A stretch of DNA of 64,000 bases. It comes from Bradyrhizobium sp. KBS0727 (GTDB lineage Bacteria > Pseudomonadota > Alphaproteobacteria > Rhizobiales > Xanthobacteraceae). Shown piece by piece: positions 23,189-32,491 of the stretch. Position 1 is the stretch's first letter, and every line of letters begins with the position of its first letter. The notes under the pieces were generated by a model, which was not told where the DNA came from, made no database searches, and was given only the letters and a program-made list of their open reading frames with translations. The position numbers and the translations under genes were made by a program. The stretch is taken from NCBI RefSeq assembly GCF_005937885.2, contig NZ_CP042176.1, positions 558,001 through 622,000 on the forward strand, read 5' to 3'.

Positions 23189-25306
23189 TCACACCTCCGA
23201 CTTCTCCGCCAGCCCGACCGCCCACAGCGCAAACGCATAGACGATCGCGACTTCGTCCAGCCGGTTGAATCGCCCCGACGCGCCGCCGTGGCCGGCGCCC
23301 ATGTTGGTGCGCAACAGCACGGGTCCGCCGCCGGTCATGGTCGCGCGCAAGCGCGCGATCCATTTCGCCGGCTCCCAATAGGTGACGCGCGGATCGGTCA
23401 GGCCGCCCATCGCCAGAATCGCCGGATAGTCCTTGGCCGCGACGTTGTCGTAGGGCGAGTAGGAGAGGATGGTGCGGAAATCCTTTTCGCTCTCGATCGG
23501 GTTGCCCCATTCCGGCCATTCCGGCGGCGTCAGCGGCAAGGTGTCGTCGAGCATGGTGTTGAGCACGTCGACGAACGGCACCTCGGCGACGATGCCTGCG
23601 AACAACTCGCCGGAGCGGTTGGCGACCGCGCCCATCAGCATGCCGCCGGCGCTGCCGCCATGGCCGACAATGCGTTTTGCATTGGTATATTGGGCCTTGA
23701 TCAGCGCACGGGCAGAGGCGGCGAAATCATCGAACGTGTTGGTCTTTTTCTCGCGCTTGCCGTCGAGATACCAGCTCCAGCCCTTGTCGGCGCCGCCGCG
23801 GACATGCGCGATGGCGTAGACGAAGCCGCGGTCCACCAGCGACAACCGGTTGGCGGCAAACGATGCCGGCATCGCCATGCCGTAGGAGCCGTAGCCATAG
23901 AGCAGCAGCGGCGCGCTGCCGTCTCGCACAAGATCCTTGCGGTGCAGGATCGAGACCGGCACTTGCGCGCCGTCTTTTGCCGTCGCCATGATGCGGGTGG
24001 TGACGTAATCGGCCGGGTTGTGACCGGACGGAATCTCCTGGCGCTTGCGCAACACCCGCGTCCGCTTGGCCATGTCATAGTCATAGACTTCCGATGGCGT
24101 CGTCATCGACGAATAGGAAAACCGCAAATTCGTGGTCTCGAATTCGTAGCCGCCCATGGTGTCGAGCGAGTAGGCCGCCTCGTCGAAGGCGATGGCGTGT
24201 TCCTCGCCCGTCGTGAGGTCGCGGATGATGATCGCGGGCAACGCGTTGGCGCGCTCCAGCCGCACCATGTGGTTAGCGTAAAGTTCGACATCGAGCACAT
24301 AGATGCCTTCGCGATGCGGAATGAGGTCGCGCCAGTTGGCCCGCTCCGGCGACGCCAGCGGCGCGGTCACCACCTTGAAGTCGATCGCGCCGTCCGCATT
24401 GGTCAGAATGAACAGTTCATCGCCGCGGTCGGCGATGGAGTACTGCACGCCTTCCTCGCGCGCCGCGACCAGGCGCGGCGGCATCTCGGGATGGTCGAGA
24501 TCGATCAGCCGCTGCTCCGACGTCTCGTGGTCGCCACCGGCGATCACGCAGAACCGGCCGCTCGAACTCTCGTGCAGATGGGTGAACCAGCCGGAATCCG
24601 CTTCCTCATAGACCAGCGCGTCGTCGGCCTGTTTTGTGCCGAGGCGATGACGCCAGACCTGCATCGGGCGGTGATTGTCGTCGAGTTTGATGTAGAAGAA
24701 GCTCTTGCTGTCCTTGCTCCAGACCACGCCGCCGTCGGTCTCCTCGACGAGGTCGTTGCGGTCGGTGCCGTCGGCCCAGTCGCGGACCCGGATCGAGAAG
24801 TATTCTGAACCCTTGGTGTCGGCACTCCATGCGTGCAGCTGGTGGTCGGGCGAATGCCGGCTGCCGCCGAACTTGAAATAATCGTGAGCGGCCGCTAGCG
24901 CGTCGCCGTCGAGCACGGTCGTTGCGTCGCCGCCGTCGCGCGGCGTGCGCGCGAAAATCTCGTGCTGCCCACCCTCGCGGAACTTGCGAAAATAGGCGAA
25001 CGGGCCGTCCGGCGACGGCACGCTGGAATCGTCTTCCTTGATCCGCCCGCGCATTTCCGCGACCAGATTCTTCTGCAGCGGCGTGGTGTGGCCGAGCAGG
25101 CTTTCGGTGTAGTCGTTCTCCGCCTCGAGATAGGTGCGGATATCGCCGTCAAGGATCGAGGGATCGCGCAGCACCTCCTGCCACTTCTCGTCCTTGAGCC
25201 AGGCGTAATCGTCGGTCACGGCGATGCCATGGGTCGTGAACGTATGCGGACGGCGCGGCGCTGTGGGCGCGGAGAGCGAAGGTTTTTTGGCTGCTGCTTG
25301 TGTCAC
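23189..25306 (-). CDS. ptrB: oligopeptidase B (S9A serine peptidase)
   Basis: A 705-residue prolyl-oligopeptidase-family enzyme that cleaves short peptides after Arg/Lys. It has an N-terminal beta-propeller (about 70-410) and a C-terminal alpha/beta-hydrolase domain. The catalytic Ser552 is in GHGGSAGGMLMGAV, the Asp region is GGLTDPRVTYWEPAKW, and the His is in GAGHGGASGR. Acidic S1-site residues are expected in the AEVPFVDVLNTM region. Length is normal. No signal peptide, so cytoplasmic. GTG start with AGGA 5 bases upstream. Confidence 0.93.
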   Translation of the reverse strand: MTQAAAKKPSLSAPTAPRRPHTFTTHGIAVTDDYAWLKDEKWQEVLRDPSILDGDIRTYLEAENDYTESLLGHTTPLQKNLVAEMRGRIKEDDSSVPSPDGPFAYFRKFREGGQHEIFARTPRDGGDATTVLDGDALAAAHDYFKFGGSRHSPDHQLHAWSADTKGSEYFSIRVRDWADGTDRNDLVEETDGGVVWSKDSKSFFYIKLDDNHRPMQVWRHRLGTKQADDALVYEEADSGWFTHLHESSSGRFCVIAGGDHETSEQRLIDLDHPEMPPRLVAAREEGVQYSIADRGDELFILTNADGAIDFKVVTAPLASPERANWRDLIPHREGIYVLDVELYANHMVRLERANALPAIIIRDLTTGEEHAIAFDEAAYSLDTMGGYEFETTNLRFSYSSMTTPSEVYDYDMAKRTRVLRKRQEIPSGHNPADYVTTRIMATAKDGAQVPVSILHRKDLVRDGSAPLLLYGYGSYGMAMPASFAANRLSLVDRGFVYAIAHVRGGADKGWSWYLDGKREKKTNTFDDFAASARALIKAQYTNAKRIVGHGGSAGGMLMGAVANRSGELFAGIVAEVPFVDVLNTMLDDTLPLTPPEWPEWGNPIESEKDFRTILSYSPYDNVAAKDYPAILAMGGLTDPRVTYWEPAKWIARLRATMTGGGPVLLRTNMGAGHGGASGRFNRLDEVAIVYAFALWAVGLAEKSEV

Positions 25307-25355
25307 TCAATCCTCGTTCAGTTCCAGGAACAAATCCGATGGGCGGTTTCGCTTC

Positions 25356-25546
25356 ACCTCGCCCCGCTTGCGGGGAGAGCGTAGGCCGCGTCCCGCGGCC
25401 GTTATTAACAAGAACGCCGAAGCGAAGCTTCGGCTATCGCGCTCTTGCGCGGCGGGTGAGGCGGTACAGTTCTATCAGTTAGCACCGGCTGTGCGGAGAG
25501 GCCCCTCACCCCGACCCTCTCCCCGCAAGAGCGGGGCGAGGGAGAA
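25356..25546. repeat. palindromic repeat, family C copy 2
   Basis: CCTCGCCCCGCTTGCGGGGA at the left and CTCCCCGCAAGAGCGGGGCG at the right, with an internal hairpin (AAGCGAAGCTTCG). It fills most of the divergent gap between oligopeptidase B and the MBOAT gene, so promoters must lie in or next to it. Confidence 0.75.
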
Positions 25547-25668
25547 AAGAGGCGCCTGCTTTCCTGCTTATATCATGTCGAATGGCGCGGATTGCCACAC
25601 CCGTCGGCCGCAGGGTTGTTGCCTCCCGCGTTGTATGGTTAGGCTTTCGGCCCCGCCGGGAAAGCCTG

Positions 25669-27105
25669 ATGCTGTTCAATTCCTACTCGTTCATTTTTCT
25701 GTTCCTGCCGGTGGGGCTGGCGGGCTATTTCGCGCTCGGCCGCGGCGGCAATCTGGCCCCGGTGCTCTGGCTGGCATTGGCCTCGCTGGCGTTTTACGCG
25801 TTCGGCAACTGGCAATATGTTCCGTTGCTGCTGGCTTCGATCGCGTTCAATTATGGCATCGGCTATTTGTTGGTTGAACGGAAGCTGCGGCCCAAGGTGC
25901 GGTTCGCAGTGCTCACAGCCGGCGTAGCCGGCGATCTGCTGGTGCTCGGCGTCTTCAAATATGCCGGCTTTCTCGTCGCCAACTTCAACGCGGTGTTTTC
26001 GACCGGCTTTGTCGTCCACATCCTGCTGCCCGTCGGCATCTCCTTCTATACCTTCACCCAGATCGCGTTTCTGGTCGATGCCTACCGAGGGCAGGTCGCA
26101 CGCTACGCGGTGCCGCATTACGCGCTGTTCGTCACTTACTTTCCGCATCTGATCGCGGGGCCGATCCTGCACCACCGGGACATGATCCCGCAGTTCGAGC
26201 GCACGGAGGCCAAACGTCCGGACCCGCATCTCATTCTGTGCGGGCTGATTATCTTCGCCATAGGCTTGTTCAAGAAGACGTGCCTGGCCGACGGCATTCA
26301 GCCGCTGGTCGGGCCGGTGTTCGGCCCGGGGTCGCCGACCTTCGATCAGGCCTGGATCGGCGCGCTGGCCTATACGTTCCAGCTCTATTTTGACTTTTCC
26401 GGCTATTCCGACATGGCGATCGGAATATCCCTGATGTTCGGCATCTTCCTGCCGCTGAATTTCAACTCCCCCTACAAGGCCACCTCGATCATCGATTTCT
26501 GGCGGTGCTGGCATATGACGCTGTCGCAGTTCCTGCGCGACTATCTCTACATACCCCTCGGCGGCAACCGCCGCGGCCCGGTGTGGCGCTATGTGAACCT
26601 TGTCATCACGATGCTGCTCGGCGGCCTCTGGCATGGCGCGGCCTGGACGTTTGTCGTCTGGGGCGCGCTGCACGGCGCCTATCTCTGTATCAATCACGCC
26701 TGGAACCGGTTCGGGCCAGACGTTGCGCCGCGGCTGCGGCCGGCCGCGACATTTGCGGGTGCGATGCTGACGTTTCTGTCGGTCGTCGTCGCCTGGGTGT
26801 TCTTCCGCGCCGACGACATCGATTCGGCCATCTACGTGCTGGTGCGGATGGCCGATCCCACCAGGCTTGCGTTGGGCCGCGTTGAAATCGTCAATCTGGC
26901 GTTCATCGCCTGCTATGCCGCGCTGGCGTGGTTCGCGCCGAATACGCAGACGATCATGGGCTACGATCACGCGCGCCGCACTGTCGGCGATAGCCTGGCA
27001 CAGGCGCGGCTGCGTCCCTGGTTCCTCTACGCCACCGCCGCGGTGCTGGCGTTCGGAATTCTGGGAATCCAGCAGCATAGCGAATTCATCTATTTCAGGT
27101 TCTGA
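25669..27105 (+). CDS. MBOAT-family membrane O-acyltransferase (AlgI-like)
   Basis: A 478-residue polytopic membrane protein with about ten or more hydrophobic segments. MBOAT hallmarks are WHMTLSQFLRDYLYIPLGGN (His282) and GGLWHGAAWTFVVWGALHG (His322 and His335), together with FDFSGYSDMAIG. AlgI-type MBOATs move an acyl group, usually acetyl, across the inner membrane to a partner that modifies an extracellular polysaccharide. The ATG at 25669 starts MLFNSYSFIFLFLP, the classic AlgI-like N terminus; the frame is open 87 bases further upstream without support. Its stop overlaps the next start (TGATG). Confidence 0.9.
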   Translation: MLFNSYSFIFLFLPVGLAGYFALGRGGNLAPVLWLALASLAFYAFGNWQYVPLLLASIAFNYGIGYLLVERKLRPKVRFAVLTAGVAGDLLVLGVFKYAGFLVANFNAVFSTGFVVHILLPVGISFYTFTQIAFLVDAYRGQVARYAVPHYALFVTYFPHLIAGPILHHRDMIPQFERTEAKRPDPHLILCGLIIFAIGLFKKTCLADGIQPLVGPVFGPGSPTFDQAWIGALAYTFQLYFDFSGYSDMAIGISLMFGIFLPLNFNSPYKATSIIDFWRCWHMTLSQFLRDYLYIPLGGNRRGPVWRYVNLVITMLLGGLWHGAAWTFVVWGALHGAYLCINHAWNRFGPDVAPRLRPAATFAGAMLTFLSVVVAWVFFRADDIDSAIYVLVRMADPTRLALGRVEIVNLAFIACYAALAWFAPNTQTIMGYDHARRTVGDSLAQARLRPWFLYATAAVLAFGILGIQQHSEFIYFRF

Positions 27106-28211
27106 TGAGTCCTATATCTAAAATCCTGCTGAAGTTCCTGTGCGCGAGCGCGTTCATCATGCTGATGGCGGCGGCGCTCAACTTCGTCGTCGATCCCCTG
27201 CAATTGTTTCGCCAGGCGCGGCCGTTTCCGGCGATGTACTCGGCGGATACGCGGATGCAGGACGCCGGCCTGATCCGGAGCCAGCCGTTCGACACCGCCT
27301 TCATGGGTACCTCGCTCGCCATCCATTTCCGTCAGCGCGACATCGACCGCATCCTGGGCGGCCGGTCGCTGAAGCTGTCGATGACGGGATCGAACTCGCG
27401 CGAGCAGAGCTTTGTGCTTGATGCGGCGATGGCGCGCCATCCGAAGCGCGTGGTCTGGCAGCTCGACGACTGGATCTTTCGCGATACGCCGGAGATCGAT
27501 TCCGACATCTTTCTTCCCTCAGGTCTCTATCGCCGCAGTGCCGCGGGCCTTGCGGGCTATCTGTTCAGCGGCCAGATGGCGCGGGAGTCGCTGTGGATCC
27601 TGGCGCGATCACTGCCGCCGCTTGAACCGGCCATCGCGCGCCTGACCTCGGATCTCGTCTTCAAGTTCCCGATCGCCGATGTCGACGACATCAACGCGCT
27701 GCCACCGGATTACGACGTCGCCGCAGGCTACAACGCCAGAAAAGCATTCGCTGCTTTTCGGCACATCACCGATCCCGTGCGCAGCCGGTATCTGGCCGAC
27801 GGCTACGAGTACGAGGCGATGGTCCGGGCCTTCGAGCGCGATGCGATCAGCCTGATCGCAAGGAACCCCGATGTGGCGTTCGATATTTATTTCCCGCCTT
27901 ATTCGGTGCTGCAATTCGTGGCGATGCGTGACGCTGCGCCTTCGGCCCTGAAGACGGTTTATGACTTTACAGCGTATGCGTTCCCGCGATTGCTGCAATT
28001 TCCCAACGTGCGGCTGTCAGATTTTCGCGCGGTGAAGGAGGTCACCCACGACCTCGAAAACTACGGCGACGTGATCCATCATTCGCCCGCAGTCGACCTG
28101 AAGGTGCTGCAGTGGCTGGCGCAGGGCAAATATCAAGTCGATCGCTCTGCGCCGCTGGCATCGCTGGAGCGGCTCAAGGTGCAGGTCGATGCGTATCGGT
28201 TGGAACGGTAG
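27105..28211 (+). CDS. membrane-anchored SGNH-like protein, MBOAT partner
   Basis: A 368-residue protein with one N-terminal transmembrane anchor (about 5-27) and a periplasmic domain. FMGTSLAIHF contains a candidate nucleophile Ser70 in a G-T-S setting, and YGDVIHHSPAVD (Asp322, His325) resembles the Asp-x-x-His triad end of SGNH hydrolases such as AlgJ/AlgX and DltD. It overlaps the MBOAT stop by one base, as AlgI/AlgJ pairs do. The likely job is to receive the acyl group from the MBOAT protein and transfer it to a glycan. No close family name recognised, so the catalytic call is inference. Confidence 0.7.
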   Translation: MSPISKILLKFLCASAFIMLMAAALNFVVDPLQLFRQARPFPAMYSADTRMQDAGLIRSQPFDTAFMGTSLAIHFRQRDIDRILGGRSLKLSMTGSNSREQSFVLDAAMARHPKRVVWQLDDWIFRDTPEIDSDIFLPSGLYRRSAAGLAGYLFSGQMARESLWILARSLPPLEPAIARLTSDLVFKFPIADVDDINALPPDYDVAAGYNARKAFAAFRHITDPVRSRYLADGYEYEAMVRAFERDAISLIARNPDVAFDIYFPPYSVLQFVAMRDAAPSALKTVYDFTAYAFPRLLQFPNVRLSDFRAVKEVTHDLENYGDVIHHSPAVDLKVLQWLAQGKYQVDRSAPLASLERLKVQVDAYRLER

Positions 28212-28214
28212 AAG

Positions 28215-28317
28215 GCCTCATCCTGAGGAGCAGGCGGAGCCTGCGTCTCGAAGGATGAATGGCACAATCGGGGCCTCATGGTTCGAGACGGCGCTTTGCG
28301 CCTCCTCACCATGAGGG
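28215..28317. repeat. palindromic repeat, family B copy 1
   Basis: Two back-to-back units: CCTCATCCTGAGGAG ... GTCTCGAAGGATGA, and CCTCATGGTTCGAGACGGCG ... GCCTCCTCACCATGAGG. It lies between convergent genes. A second copy is at 34731-34837. Confidence 0.75.
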
Positions 28318-28318
28318 T

Positions 28319-30040
28319 TTAGCTATTCCTCAACCTTGCCGTCGCGTTGCCGCCGAACACCGGGATCCGGTTGACGGCCATCACCACCGCGAACGTAATT
28401 ACCAGCATCGCGATGCCGAGCACCGAGATCGCGGCGAGATCGCCGCTTTCGTTGAGATCGTAGATCAGAACGCTCAACACCTTGGTTTGCGACGTGAACA
28501 GCACGATCGCGGCCGACAGTTCCCGCATCACGCCGATGAAGATAAAGCACCAGGTCGCGATCACGCCGGTGCGCAGCAGCGGCGCGGTGATCTGGCGCAG
28601 CGACTGCAGCCGCGTCGCGCCGAGGATACGGCTGGCGTCTTCCAGCTCGGGATGGATGGTCGCGAACGCCGCCTGCAGTTGCTGATAGGCCGACGGCAGG
28701 TTGATGGTGAGAAACGCGATCAGCAGGATCCACAGCGTGCCGTAGAGCACGAAGGGCGGCCGCGTGTAGCTCAGGAACAGGCCGACGCCGAGCACGATGC
28801 CGGGGACGGCGACGGGGGCGGTGGCGAGAAAGCCGAGGATGCGATGGCCGGTGATCACGCGGCGGGTGGTGACATAGGCAATCACCAGCGCGAGGATGGT
28901 GCCGATGGTCGCGGTGGAAGCGCCGAGGATTACCGTGTTCTTGAGCGCGAGCTGGGTCGACGACAACTCCGTGAACACGAAGACGACGTTGTGCCAGGTT
29001 GCCGTCGACGGCGTCACCAGCGTGGTCGCGTTCGGCGAGAACGCCGCGTTGAGTAGCGCCAGATACGGCAGGAACACCGGATTGAGCAACACGACCAGGC
29101 AGAACGCAAGTGCTACCCAGCGCCAGGCTTTCAGTTCGACCTGGCGCGGCGCGCCATATTTTCCACCGACCACCGAATAGCCGCGGCGGCCGAGCAGGAA
29201 TTTCTGGCCCTGCAGCAGCAGGATCGTCAGCACCAGCAGCGGCACCGCGGCGGCCGCTGCGAGTTCGAGTTTCGGCGGATACTGGAACAGGCTCCAGATC
29301 TTGGTGGTCATGGTGTGGAAGCCGGCGGGCAGCGCGAGGATCGCGGGCGATCCGAACAGCGTCATTGCCTGCAGGAAGGCGATTAGCGCGCCGGCGACCA
29401 GCGCCGGCAGCGCCAGCGGTATCGTCACCCGCCGCGCCGTGGTCCAGGCCTTGCCGCCGAGAATGGCGGAGGCGTCTTCGAGTTCGCCCGGCATGTTGTC
29501 GAGCGCATTGGCGACCAGCACGAACACGAACGGAAAGGTGTAGCAGGAGATCACGAAAATGATCCCGGTCAGCGAATAGATGTTGAACAGAACGGAGTCG
29601 GACTCGGTGCCGGTCAGGTAGCGATAGAACTGGTTCAGCAATCCGCTGTTCGGCGCGGCCAATAGTTCCCAGGCCACCGCGCCGAGAAACGGCGGCGTCA
29701 CGAACGAGGCCGTCACCAGCGCGCGGATGGTCTGCCGCCCCGGCATGTCGGTGCGCGAGACCAGCCAGCCGATCGGTGCGGCAACCAGGCAGCAGATCAA
29801 AGCCGAGGTGGTGGCGATGATCGCGGTGGTCAGCAGTGGATCGAGGAAATCCGGATTGGTGAACAACGTGACGAAGTTCTGCAGCGTCGGATGCCGGGCC
29901 TTGTCGGTGAAGGCGTAGATGGCAAGCCACGACATCGGCAGCGCGATCAGCACCACCATGCAGAGCGCAACCAGCGACAGCACCGGCTTGGTCCAGTCGA
30001 TGCGGGTCTTGGGGGCGGCGGTGGTAGCGGCGGCGGTCAT
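28319..30040 (-). CDS. ABC transporter permease, fused double type (FbpB-like)
   Basis: A 573-residue membrane protein made of two permease halves, each with about six hydrophobic segments and an EAA loop (ELEDASAILGGKAWTTARRV and ELEDASRILGATRLQSLRQI). This duplicated layout is typical of Fe3+ (FbpB/SfuB) and some phosphonate or putrescine importers. The start at 30040 is chosen because upstream codons only translate a family A repeat. It is the last gene of a probable ATPase, binding protein, permease operon. Confidence 0.9.
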   Translation of the reverse strand: MTAAATTAAPKTRIDWTKPVLSLVALCMVVLIALPMSWLAIYAFTDKARHPTLQNFVTLFTNPDFLDPLLTTAIIATTSALICCLVAAPIGWLVSRTDMPGRQTIRALVTASFVTPPFLGAVAWELLAAPNSGLLNQFYRYLTGTESDSVLFNIYSLTGIIFVISCYTFPFVFVLVANALDNMPGELEDASAILGGKAWTTARRVTIPLALPALVAGALIAFLQAMTLFGSPAILALPAGFHTMTTKIWSLFQYPPKLELAAAAAVPLLVLTILLLQGQKFLLGRRGYSVVGGKYGAPRQVELKAWRWVALAFCLVVLLNPVFLPYLALLNAAFSPNATTLVTPSTATWHNVVFVFTELSSTQLALKNTVILGASTATIGTILALVIAYVTTRRVITGHRILGFLATAPVAVPGIVLGVGLFLSYTRPPFVLYGTLWILLIAFLTINLPSAYQQLQAAFATIHPELEDASRILGATRLQSLRQITAPLLRTGVIATWCFIFIGVMRELSAAIVLFTSQTKVLSVLIYDLNESGDLAAISVLGIAMLVITFAVVMAVNRIPVFGGNATARLRNS

Positions 30041-30055
30041 GCTGTTTCTATTTCC

Positions 30056-30157
30056 TGTCATTCCGGGGCGCGCGAAGCGTGAACCCGGAATCTCGAGATT
30101 CCCCGATGCGCAATTGCGCATCTGTGGTCTGGTGCTAACGCACCATCCCGGAATGAC
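30056..30157. repeat. palindromic repeat, family A copy 2
   Basis: GTCATTCCGGGG at one end and CCCGGAATGAC at the other, with AATCTCGAGATT and GCGCAATTGCGC palindromes inside. It sits between the binding-protein and permease genes of one operon. Confidence 0.8.
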
Positions 30158-30181
30158 GTCGTTGGTCGGCGCGCCTGCACC

Positions 30182-31249
30182 CTAAACCCTGAACAGGCGC
30201 GCATAGCGCGTCTTGATTTCTTCCGCCATTTTCTCGACGCCGGCCGCATCCTCCTTCATCAGCTTGATGTCGGAGAGTTTTCGGCGTCCCGGGTGCGGCA
30301 CCACTTGCGCATGGGCCGAATATTGCGCGGTGTAGTCGGTGAAGAACTGTTGGGTCTCGCGGGTGTGCAGCCAGGCCTGGAACAGCCGCGCGGCATTGGG
30401 ATGCGGTGCCGAAGCGAAGATGGCTGTCGGTCCCGAGATCGTCGGCGTGCCCTCGGTCGGATAGATCGGCTCGACCGGCTGGCCGGCTTCCTTGAGCAGC
30501 ACGACGCCATATTCGTTGCCGTCGGCCATCACCGCGCGCTCGCCGAGCGCAAGTTTCTTTGGCGGATCGGTCGAGGACTGCACCTGCATCACGCGCTGCT
30601 TCGACAGCTTGTCCAGATAGTCCCAGCCCAGTTCACGAACCAGCTGGAAGGTCGCGGTCATGATGGTGCCGCTATAGGCGGGATGGCCCTTGACCATCTT
30701 GCCGGCCCATTTGGGATCGAGCAGGTCGGCGTAGCTTTTCGGCGCGTCCTCGGGCTTAACTAATTTGGTATTGTAGGCGATCGACGACAGATAGATCCGC
30801 GAGGTCGCCGACATGCCGTCGGGGTCGCGATACTCAGGCAGGAAATGCCGGGCCATGTCATCCGACACGAAAGGTGCCAGCCAGTTATTCTTCTTCCAGG
30901 AGATGATGTGCGATGCATCCGAGGTGTTGACCACGTCGGCGGCGTGGATGTTGCTCGCGAATTCCTGGTCGAGCCGCTGGAACAACCGTTCCGAGCCGGA
31001 GCGCTCGATCTGCACGGAAATGCCGGGATAGGCAGCCTCGAACGCCTTGCCGAGCTTTTCGCCGACCGGCAGGTCCATCGAGGAGTAAAGAATGACCTTG
31101 CCTTCCTTCTTCGCCGCGTCCACCAGCTCGGGCGTGATCGCGACCGGCGCCGGCGCCTCGGCGCGGGCCGGCGAGGCGAATATGCTTCCCGCCGCCAGCG
31201 CGGCCGCGCCTTGCAGGATGTCGCGCCTCGAAAGTTTTCGTCCCTTCAT
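30182..31249 (-). CDS. ABC transporter substrate-binding protein (Fe3+/FbpA-like)
   Basis: A 355-residue periplasmic binding protein of the type-1/FbpA class. The N terminus KLSRRDILQGAAALAAG is a Tat-type signal (S-R-R-x-I-L), so it is probably exported folded. The body shows EGKVILYSSMD, ADVVNTSDASHI and AYSGTIMTATFQL. The two adjacent Tyr residues that bind Fe3+ in FbpA are not clearly present (the C-terminal half has DYTAQYSAH), so the ligand may not be iron. The ATG at 31249 has GGGAGGA just upstream; a longer frame to 31279 overlaps the ATPase gene. Confidence 0.85.
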   Translation of the reverse strand: MKGRKLSRRDILQGAAALAAGSIFASPARAEAPAPVAITPELVDAAKKEGKVILYSSMDLPVGEKLGKAFEAAYPGISVQIERSGSERLFQRLDQEFASNIHAADVVNTSDASHIISWKKNNWLAPFVSDDMARHFLPEYRDPDGMSATSRIYLSSIAYNTKLVKPEDAPKSYADLLDPKWAGKMVKGHPAYSGTIMTATFQLVRELGWDYLDKLSKQRVMQVQSSTDPPKKLALGERAVMADGNEYGVVLLKEAGQPVEPIYPTEGTPTISGPTAIFASAPHPNAARLFQAWLHTRETQQFFTDYTAQYSAHAQVVPHPGRRKLSDIKLMKEDAAGVEKMAEEIKTRYARLFRV

Positions 31250-31275
31250 CGCGTCCTCCCGTTTGTTTTTCTTGT

Positions 31276-32337
31276 TCACCGGCTCAACGCGCGGCAGCGG
31301 TCGGGCGGCAGTGTCAGCCAGACCTCGCTGCCTTTGCCGACATTGGTTTCGGTCGGCGTGGTGACACGCAGCGCCGTGCCATCAGCGACTTCGACCATGT
31401 AGTCGCGCGCGGCGCCGAGAAAGACCTGACGGGTGACGACGGCCTTGATCGTGTTGTCGGGCGACGCCGGCGCCTGCGTCGAAAGTCCGATGTCGTGCTG
31501 GCGGATCGCAACCGCTGCACTCTGGCCCGCCGTGAGCGGCGCACCGATCACCTGCAGGGTCGCGCCCGCGAACGAAACATGGTTGCCGTCGCGCGCGGTG
31601 CCCTTGATGACGTTGCTGGCGCCGATGAAGCGCGCGACGAATTCTGATTCCGGCCGTGCGTAAATGTCTTCCGGCGAGCCGAGCTGGTCGATTTTGCCGC
31701 CGTTCATGACCGCGATCAGGTCGGCGGTGGTCATGGCCTCGGACTGGTCGTGGGTGACATAGACCGTCGTGTAACGGTATTCGTCGTGCAGCCTGCGGAT
31801 CTCGAACCGCATCTCCTCGCGCAGATTGGCATCGAGATTCGACAAGGGTTCGTCGAGCAGCAGCGTTTCGGGCTCGACGATCAAGGCGCGCGCCAGCGCC
31901 ACGCGCTGCTGCTGGCCGCCGGAAAGTTCGCCGGGATAGCGTTGCGCCAGCGGCTCGAGCTTGGTGGTGGCGAGAATGGCCGCGAGCTTTTTCGCGATGG
32001 TGTCGCGGTCCATTTTGCGCAGCCGCAGGCCATAGACGATGTTTTCGGTGACCGTCATATGCGGCCACAGCGCGTAGCTCTGGAAGATCATCGACATCTT
32101 GCGCTGCTCGGGCGGCAGCGTGCGCGCTTTCGAGGATACCAGCCGGTCGCCGACATGGATTTCGCCGTCGGAAGGCTCCAGGAAACCCGCCATCAGCCGC
32201 AACGTCGTGGTCTTGCCGCAGCCCGATGGTCCCAACAGGCAGACCAGTTGCCCGTGATCGATCCGCAGCGAGACGTCATCGACCACCGCAAGCGCACCGA
32301 AGCGCTTGGTCAGGCCGCGCAAATCAACGGACGCCAA
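31276..32337 (-). CDS. ABC transporter ATP-binding protein (FbpC/PotA type)
   Basis: A 353-residue ATPase: Walker A GPSGCGKTT, Q-loop FQSYALWPHM, signature LSGGQQQRVALARAL, Walker B TLLLDEPLSNLD, switch His in VYVTHDQSEAM, and a C-terminal TOBE domain (about 275-350) that regulates uptake. TTG start, supported by GGAGGA 6 bases upstream. It is the first gene of the operon with the binding protein and fused permease downstream. Confidence 0.92.
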   Translation of the reverse strand: MASVDLRGLTKRFGALAVVDDVSLRIDHGQLVCLLGPSGCGKTTTLRLMAGFLEPSDGEIHVGDRLVSSKARTLPPEQRKMSMIFQSYALWPHMTVTENIVYGLRLRKMDRDTIAKKLAAILATTKLEPLAQRYPGELSGGQQQRVALARALIVEPETLLLDEPLSNLDANLREEMRFEIRRLHDEYRYTTVYVTHDQSEAMTTADLIAVMNGGKIDQLGSPEDIYARPESEFVARFIGASNVIKGTARDGNHVSFAGATLQVIGAPLTAGQSAAVAIRQHDIGLSTQAPASPDNTIKAVVTRQVFLGAARDYMVEVADGTALRVTTPTETNVGKGSEVWLTLPPDRCRALSR

Positions 32338-32491
32338 TCGGATTCCTCCAGCATTTTCTGGCGCGGATCAGCGTCCGGCGCTTGTATTCTTGTATGCCAG
32401 TATAAGCACAGAAAATGCCGGGAGGAACAGCCGTCGTAAGACGAACGGCTGCAAGTAATTTAGCCCTCCCAGAATGGAGAAGGCTAAATCG

